This document shows positions 14,001 to 17,447 of a DNA stretch of 17,447 nucleotides, piece after piece. Each line of letters starts with the position of its first letter. Positions within the stretch are counted from its first letter, which is position 1. The position numbers and the translations under genes were made by a program. A model generated the notes under the pieces. The model did no database searches. It was not told the DNA's origin and saw only the letters and a program-made list of their open reading frames with translations. This DNA is from Thermodesulfobacteriota bacterium (GTDB lineage Bacteria > Desulfobacterota > S145-22). The stretch covers positions 1 through 17,447 of the forward strand of contig JANTFN010000009.1 of assembly GCA_024763435.1 (NCBI GenBank). Direction: 5' to 3'.

Positions 14001-14157
14001 TCCCGCCATGGCGCTGACAGCGCTGTCGAGTGAGCATTACAGGGCCCGGGGGTTGTCGCTTGGGTTTGATGCCTATGAGGTCAAGATTGACAAGGAACGG
14101 GTCCTGGCCACGGTTTATGAGTTGCTGACGAAAAAGGGTAAAGCCACAGCCGCATAA
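11083..14157 (+). CDS. cheA: Hybrid CheA histidine kinase with two CheW-like domains and a C-terminal receiver
   Basis: This 1024-residue cytoplasmic kinase is far longer than the roughly 650 residues of a plain CheA. In order: Hpt domain with phosphorylated H51 (AIHTVKGASGFF); an acidic linker (about 125-158); a region at about 159-262 in the place of the P2 domain, not classified here; a Lys/Ser-rich linker (263-301); the P3 dimerisation helices from about 302; the ATP-binding domain with N414 (RNSVDHG), DDGKGID (454-460) and GRGVGMD (507-513); a first CheW-like domain (about 550-740) with a charged insert near 627-660; a second CheW-like domain (about 748-890); and a receiver (about 900-1020) with phospho-acceptor D949 and an ED pair near its start. 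Catalytic residues are intact. The fused receiver recalls WspE, FrzE and PilL/ChpA-type kinases. HDOD follows 18 bases later. Confidence 0.95.
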   Translation: MEDIQDREILNEFVAESREHLADIESELLEMEEAGENADDALINKVFRAIHTVKGASGFFGLKKISGLSHIMENLLMKIRDKEMVISSEGIDALLNGADLLKTMIDDVDNSEAFETDEAIASLEAILSGGGKAAVPEELGAKTGGDAPEETSEKTEIPKEVLEVAGKGAQTLYRFVMNSESVATAFEKEKEGQTLKDVLSQTGEVPYGRPDPALIKRGDAPYPNKVEVYFSTILEADVIAMILGVPQDGIEKIQISEAGDRPEEKKTAKQEKIEKKVSKKAPGKSAGKSSGKKTVSAKTSQQETVRVSVSLLTRLMDLAGELVLGRNQLLQTVGDKELPLLHTLSQRVTELQENVMQTRMQPVGNVFNKFPRIVRDMSKKVSKKIKLEIEGGEVELDRSIIEVIGDPLTHLIRNSVDHGIESPDERVMAGKEEEGTIWLRAYQEGGQVNIEIQDDGKGIDPAKIKEKALEKGIIDEEEAAVMSNRELVSLIFMPGFSTVEKVSDISGRGVGMDVVKTNFEKFGGVIETNSEVERGTTITVRLPLTLAIIPSIIIMVQGHRFAVPQVNLEEIVRVKGETDKTRIERIKGNEVLRLRGHLLPLVRLADVLKIPRKTVNPVTKEVLKDTRMNIADRRSGEAPVSDEIQEQRKGQERRKNIEILNILVLKVGGSHYGLIVDRVMDTEEIVVKPLSKFIKGVGAFSGNTIMGDGKVALILDIQGIARLANLKFNDIEGISKADEALLARRELLEKQYILLFTVHEKEVFVLPMAMVARLEKIFVRDIETVGNREFVQLRGSSLPLIRLNKYLPITPPDNEPDSYFVIVPKMVRHPMGIMVTKVLDVLETVVDLDTEAVHEEGFLGTAIINGRTTIMLDLYKLFEMVDPEQKAAVVAADNLDKAARILIAEDTPFFMKLATGYLESAGYEVVGAEDGAKALEVLKSEPVDLLISDIEMPEMDGFELIEKIRKDPELGALPAMALTALSSEHYRARGLSLGFDAYEVKIDKERVLATVYELLTKKGKATAA

Positions 14158-14175
14158 AACCACGGGAGGCTTATT

Positions 14176-15048
14176 ATGACGATGAATCGGGCAAAAATAC
14201 TTGAGAAACTTGCCGTAATCAGGGATCTGCCGTCTATTCCGGAGGTGGTGGGCAAGGTTATGGCCCTTGTCAAGGACCCGGAGATATCCATATCCCGGAT
14301 TTCGCGGTTTATCGAAGAAGACCCGGTGATTACGGCAAAGGTTCTTCAAATAGCGAACTCTCCTCTTTTCAGGGGTACCCGTGAAATTACGTCCCTTTCC
14401 TACGCGGCTTCCCGCCTGGGGCTGAAAGAGGTCGAAAAAATTATCCTGTCTATTTCCATTATGAAAGGCATTAAGGGGATGAACAAGCGGGATACCCGCC
14501 TTTTCTGGAAACACTGTGTTTCGGTTGCCCTGATGACCGAGGTCGTTAACAAGTTTTCAAAAACGCCCCTGCCGGGAAATGACCCGGCGAACAACGACTT
14601 GTTTGTCGGGGGATTGCTGCATGATATTGGCCTTCTTGTCTTAAAGCACCATTTTACCGATGAATACGATCAGGTTATACTTGTCTGTGAAGCGGGGGAA
14701 ACAAACCTCTATGAAACGGAACTGGAAATGCTGGGGACCTCTCATGCCGAAATCGGGGCCGAACTTGCCAGAAACTGGAATATCCCAGACTCGGTCGCCG
14801 CCATGATTGCCTGGCATCATGACCCGGAGAGGGCGCCAGACGCGCACCTGAGGTTGGCGCAGACCGTCAATATTGCGGATTTTATCTGTAACAACCAGGG
14901 ACTTGGTTTCAGTGGCGAGGTAAATATCCGTAAATTTTCCAACACAGCCTGGTTTGCCCTCGGCCTGAAGATAGAAGATGTGGAAGAAATGCTCGACGAA
15001 GTGAAGGAAAAAGCAAAAGAATCAGAACTTCTCTCGATGATCGGATAA
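14176..15048 (+). CDS. HDOD domain signalling protein (second copy)
   Basis: This 290-residue single-domain HDOD protein is the same type as the one at 164. It has LPSIPEVV (18-25), IANSPLF (59-65), H113, H149-D150 in GLLHDIG, H190, H214-H215 and D235, so the HD-type metal-ligand pattern is again present. GGGAGG (14164-14169) is 6 bases from the ATG; MTM gives an alternative start at the third codon. It lies 18 bases after cheA and is probably in the same transcript. The sequence is only moderately similar to the first HDOD protein, so this is not a recent duplication. A role as accessory output of the chemosensory pathway is inferred from position only. Confidence 0.93.
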   Translation: MTMNRAKILEKLAVIRDLPSIPEVVGKVMALVKDPEISISRISRFIEEDPVITAKVLQIANSPLFRGTREITSLSYAASRLGLKEVEKIILSISIMKGIKGMNKRDTRLFWKHCVSVALMTEVVNKFSKTPLPGNDPANNDLFVGGLLHDIGLLVLKHHFTDEYDQVILVCEAGETNLYETELEMLGTSHAEIGAELARNWNIPDSVAAMIAWHHDPERAPDAHLRLAQTVNIADFICNNQGLGFSGEVNIRKFSNTAWFALGLKIEDVEEMLDEVKEKAKESELLSMIG

Positions 15049-15051
15049 GAA

Positions 15052-15176
15052 AGGGGTCGCGTCTCAACATTTGACATAATTCTTTGGGAGAAAGCTATGG
15101 CTATTCATAAATGGATAAATAGCACCAATTTAGAAAAAATTCGGACTGTTATGTCAAATGTTGAGACGCGACCCCT
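15052..15176. mobile_element. REP/MITE-like element with 28-bp perfect terminal inverted repeats
   Basis: The left arm (15052-15079, beginning AGGGGTCGCGTCTC) is the exact reverse complement of the right arm (15149-15176, ending GAGACGCGACCCCT). Between them lie 69 bases containing a small imperfect hairpin (15100-15108 with 15115-15123). It encodes no transposase. Size and symmetry fit a non-autonomous element; GGGGTC-type palindromes of this sort are, from memory, often seen near REP-associated Y1 (IS200-like) transposases, but this is not provable from one copy. The element begins 4 bases after the HDOD stop codon, and the ribosome binding site and start of the next gene are inside it. No clear target duplication is visible. 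No T-run follows, so it is not a typical terminator. Confidence 0.65.
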
Positions 15177-17447
15177 GATATTTCTTCTGTTGTTGTTTTT
15201 TGTGTTGGCGCCCTGCCAGGCTCTTTGTCAGCCCCCGGTTGTGAAGATTGGGGTTCTGGCAAAGCGGGGTGCGGCGGTCTGCCTCCGGAGATGGACGCCT
15301 CTGGCCGGTTACCTGACAGGGAAAATTCCGGGAGAGCGTTTTGCCATTGTTCCCCTTTCATTTGATGATGTCATCCCGGCAGTTGCGAAAGATGAGATTG
15401 ATTTTGCGCTTGTGAACCCCGCCTATTATGTCAGACTGGAATATCGGTATGGCGCCGAGCGTCTTGCAACCCTTAGAAAAATCAGGACGGACGGGGGAGA
15501 CGAAGCGACGTTCGGCGGCATTGTTTTCTGCCGGAAAGACCGGAAGGATATTCCATCCTTTAAAAAACTGAAGGATTGTGTCTTTGCGGCGCCGGACAAA
15601 AGGGCCTTTGGGGCCTGGCTGGCGGTATGGCGCGAGTTGAAAGAGGCGGGGATTAACCCCCGCCGTGACTTCAAAGGCCTGATATTTACCGGTACCCATG
15701 ATGCCGCGGTCTATGCGGTCCGGGATGGAAAGGCCGATGTAGGCGCCGTGTGTACCGGGGTATTTGAATCTATGGCTGAGGAAGGCGGGATTCATTTGGA
15801 TGCCTTCAGAATTCTCCACCGAACCCGCCGATATCCCGAATGGGCCTTTGCGCGTCTCCGGCATACCCCGGATACCCTGGCCCGCGCAGTGGCCGCCGCC
15901 CTGCTTGAAATGCCGTCTAATGACTCGGCCGCGCGACAGTCCCGCACGGCGGGCTGGGATATCCCCGCGAACTACCGGTCCGTTCACGCGTGTCTTCGCG
16001 CGTTACGGGTGGCCCCCTATGAAAATATCGGGAAGATTACGATTAAACAGATAGCGCGCCAGTACTGGCCGTTTATTCTTGCCATTGCCGCTTTTTTTCT
16101 TCTCCTGACGGTTGGGGGCCTGGTGATTCTGCGCTATGCCCGGGTTGTCCGCCGCCATCGAAACACCCTTCAACAGGAGGTGGCAAGGCACAGACAGACA
16201 GAGGCATTGCTGAAGGCCAATGAGCGGCGTTTCAGGGATATTGTGGCTGCTATGGGGGACTGGGTGTGGGAGACAGATGAAAAAGGGCGTTACACCTACT
16301 GTTCAGAATCCATTCGCGATGTTCTAGGCTATACGGTCGAAGAGGTTCTTGGAAGGGATCCGTTTGAATTCATGCCGAAGAAGGAAGCGGAAAGGATTGG
16401 AAGGATATTCAAAGGCCTGGTGCGTAAGAAGGCCCCACTCATTAATCTGGAAAACTGGAGCAGGGCGAGAAACGGCAAACGAATCTGCCTCCTTACGAAC
16501 GGGGTCCCGATTCTGGATGAAACGGGGCGTTTCAGGGGCTATCGTGGGGTGGATAAGGATATCACGGAGAAAAAGGCCGCCGAACAGAAATTAAACAGGC
16601 TTTACCACTGCCTGCGGGACCTTAGCGCGGACTATGACCAGAATATTGAAAACATTGCCGCGGCAGCGGGTGAGATACTGGGGGCTTCCTGTGTTTTCTA
16701 TCACCAGCTTGAAGGGGAAGAGACCTTGCGGACCGTTGCCACGTGGCATGCCCCGGCGGGGTTTGGCATCAACCCCGGCGTGGGAAGTGTTTGCGCCAGC
16801 GTTATGGGTCGGGGGAAAGGGACTGCCCTTGTGGTGGCAGACCTGCAGGCCTCCTCGTATGCCCTTGCGGAGCCGGCTATCAAGAAACAGGGGTACCAGA
16901 TTTATATCGGGCAGCAGATAACCGTCAGCGGGGAGCCGGCAGGAGTGTTTTGCGCCTTTTTCGCGGAGTCCGCCGGGCCCGGGGCTTATGCCATTGACCT
17001 CCTCGGCATTTTGGTGGAAATCGCTGCCGCGGAGGAGGCACGGCGGCTGGTACGCCAAACCCTCCAGGAACGGGAGAGCTTTCTGACGACGCTGATTGAA
17101 AGCACGCCGGATGCCATTGTTGTCCTTTCCCCCGAGCGCCGAATTATTGAGGTGAATCAGGCCTTTTGCGGGATGTTTGGCCTCAGTCGCGAGACTGCCA
17201 TGGGTCAGAGTATCTTTTGTGTTCATTCTTCAAGGGAGAGCATGGATCGGTTTGGTGAAACGGCCTACCCCCATATTGAAAAAGAGGGGTTCTGGCGGGG
17301 GGAATGGGTTTTTAAACGGCGTGATGGTCTCCTCTTCCCCGCGGAAACCGTTACATCGGCTATTAGAGGCGAGAACGGAGAGGCAAAGGGGTATGTGGCC
17401 GTTATTCGGGATATATCCGAACGAAAGAAGGCTCGGACAGCCCTTGA
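15097..17447 (+). CDS. Membrane sensor with PhnD-like periplasmic domain, PAS, GAF and PAS (3' end missing)
   Basis: The gene is cut by the window end; 783 codons are present. ATG at 15097 follows GGGAG (15086-15090) by 6 bases; a later in-frame ATG at 15151 has no ribosome binding site. A hydrophobic signal segment is at about residues 27-42. A PhnD-like substrate-binding domain (about 48-290) has the VKIGVLAKR opening and FALVNPAYYV motif; this family binds phosphonates, phosphite and various other ligands. A membrane segment is at about 325-346, followed by PAS (about 376-500, GDWVWETDEKGRY), GAF (about 506-660) and a second PAS (about 662-780, ending IRDISERK). The missing C-terminus is probably a histidine kinase or GGDEF/EAL module. 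The first 26 or so codons come from the inverted-repeat element. Its link to the chemosensory genes is by proximity only. Confidence 0.88.
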   Translation, partial: MAIHKWINSTNLEKIRTVMSNVETRPLIFLLLLFFVLAPCQALCQPPVVKIGVLAKRGAAVCLRRWTPLAGYLTGKIPGERFAIVPLSFDDVIPAVAKDEIDFALVNPAYYVRLEYRYGAERLATLRKIRTDGGDEATFGGIVFCRKDRKDIPSFKKLKDCVFAAPDKRAFGAWLAVWRELKEAGINPRRDFKGLIFTGTHDAAVYAVRDGKADVGAVCTGVFESMAEEGGIHLDAFRILHRTRRYPEWAFARLRHTPDTLARAVAAALLEMPSNDSAARQSRTAGWDIPANYRSVHACLRALRVAPYENIGKITIKQIARQYWPFILAIAAFFLLLTVGGLVILRYARVVRRHRNTLQQEVARHRQTEALLKANERRFRDIVAAMGDWVWETDEKGRYTYCSESIRDVLGYTVEEVLGRDPFEFMPKKEAERIGRIFKGLVRKKAPLINLENWSRARNGKRICLLTNGVPILDETGRFRGYRGVDKDITEKKAAEQKLNRLYHCLRDLSADYDQNIENIAAAAGEILGASCVFYHQLEGEETLRTVATWHAPAGFGINPGVGSVCASVMGRGKGTALVVADLQASSYALAEPAIKKQGYQIYIGQQITVSGEPAGVFCAFFAESAGPGAYAIDLLGILVEIAAAEEARRLVRQTLQERESFLTTLIESTPDAIVVLSPERRIIEVNQAFCGMFGLSRETAMGQSIFCVHSSRESMDRFGETAYPHIEKEGFWRGEWVFKRRDGLLFPAETVTSAIRGENGEAKGYVAVIRDISERKKARTAL

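Noticed and set aside
13219..14514. 431-codon open frame on the - strand opposite cheA
   Set aside because: It lies fully opposite the well-supported kinase and HDOD genes, shows no recognisable domain, and is the kind of antisense open frame produced by G/C-rich third positions.
15052..15176. The 28-bp inverted repeat as an intrinsic terminator of the che operon
   Set aside because: The loop is 69 bases and no T-run follows the right arm; it also contains the start of the next gene.
15358..15987. 209-codon open frame on the - strand opposite the sensor gene
   Set aside because: The + strand frame has a clear PhnD-like, membrane, PAS and GAF series with a ribosome binding site; the antisense frame has no recognisable features.

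Overview
This 17.4-kb window holds one large chemosensory gene cluster, all on the + strand, followed by the 5' part of a sensor gene cut by the window edge. The organism looks like a free-living Gram-negative signal-rich bacterium. Gene content (HDOD proteins, Cache/PAS chemoreceptors, CheX, CheA with a receiver, a PhnD-type sensor), the style of the receptor signalling domains and the heptamer-rich intergenic DNA fit the Desulfobacterota (old Deltaproteobacteria) or a neighbouring phylum such as Nitrospirota. This assignment is inference from style; no marker gene is present.

Layout. Positions 1-163 are an intergenic repeat. Then come an HDOD protein (164-988), a receiver-GGDEF protein (1001-1978), a small SpoIIAA/STAS-like protein (2082-2471), a dCache-HAMP-PAS chemoreceptor (2577-5033), a second chemoreceptor with a duplicated Cache domain (5242-7710), CheX (7891-8355), CheW (8555-9043), CheB (9045-10121), CheR (10118-10951), a 1024-residue CheA carrying two CheW-like domains and a C-terminal receiver (11083-14157), a second HDOD protein (14176-15048), and an incomplete membrane sensor with PhnD-like, PAS, GAF and PAS domains (15097 to the end). 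No intergenic stretch exceeds about 210 bases.

How the genes work together. Receptors, CheW and CheA would form the sensory array; CheR and CheB adjust receptor methylation; CheX would dephosphorylate a response regulator. There is no stand-alone CheY, CheD or flagellar/pilus gene in the window. The only separate receiver apart from CheB is the one fused to GGDEF. CheA-receiver hybrid plus CheB, CheR, CheW, receptors and receiver-GGDEF is the parts list of the Wsp pathway of pseudomonads, so control of cyclic di-GMP is a reasonable hypothesis for the output. HDOD proteins bracket the cluster.

Non-coding structure. Two classes of repeat stand out. Four intergenic spacers (before the first HDOD gene, after each receptor gene, after cheX) carry a related element: a tandem heptamer array of type GNNRAAG on the left, a core of 97-98 bases (shorter and diverged in the first copy), and an oppositely oriented heptamer array of type CTTYNNN on the right, which ends just before the next ribosome binding site. 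Separately, a 28-bp perfect inverted repeat with a 69-base loop lies between the second HDOD gene and the last sensor gene; the ribosome binding site and start codon of that sensor lie inside it, and its right arm encodes residues of the protein.
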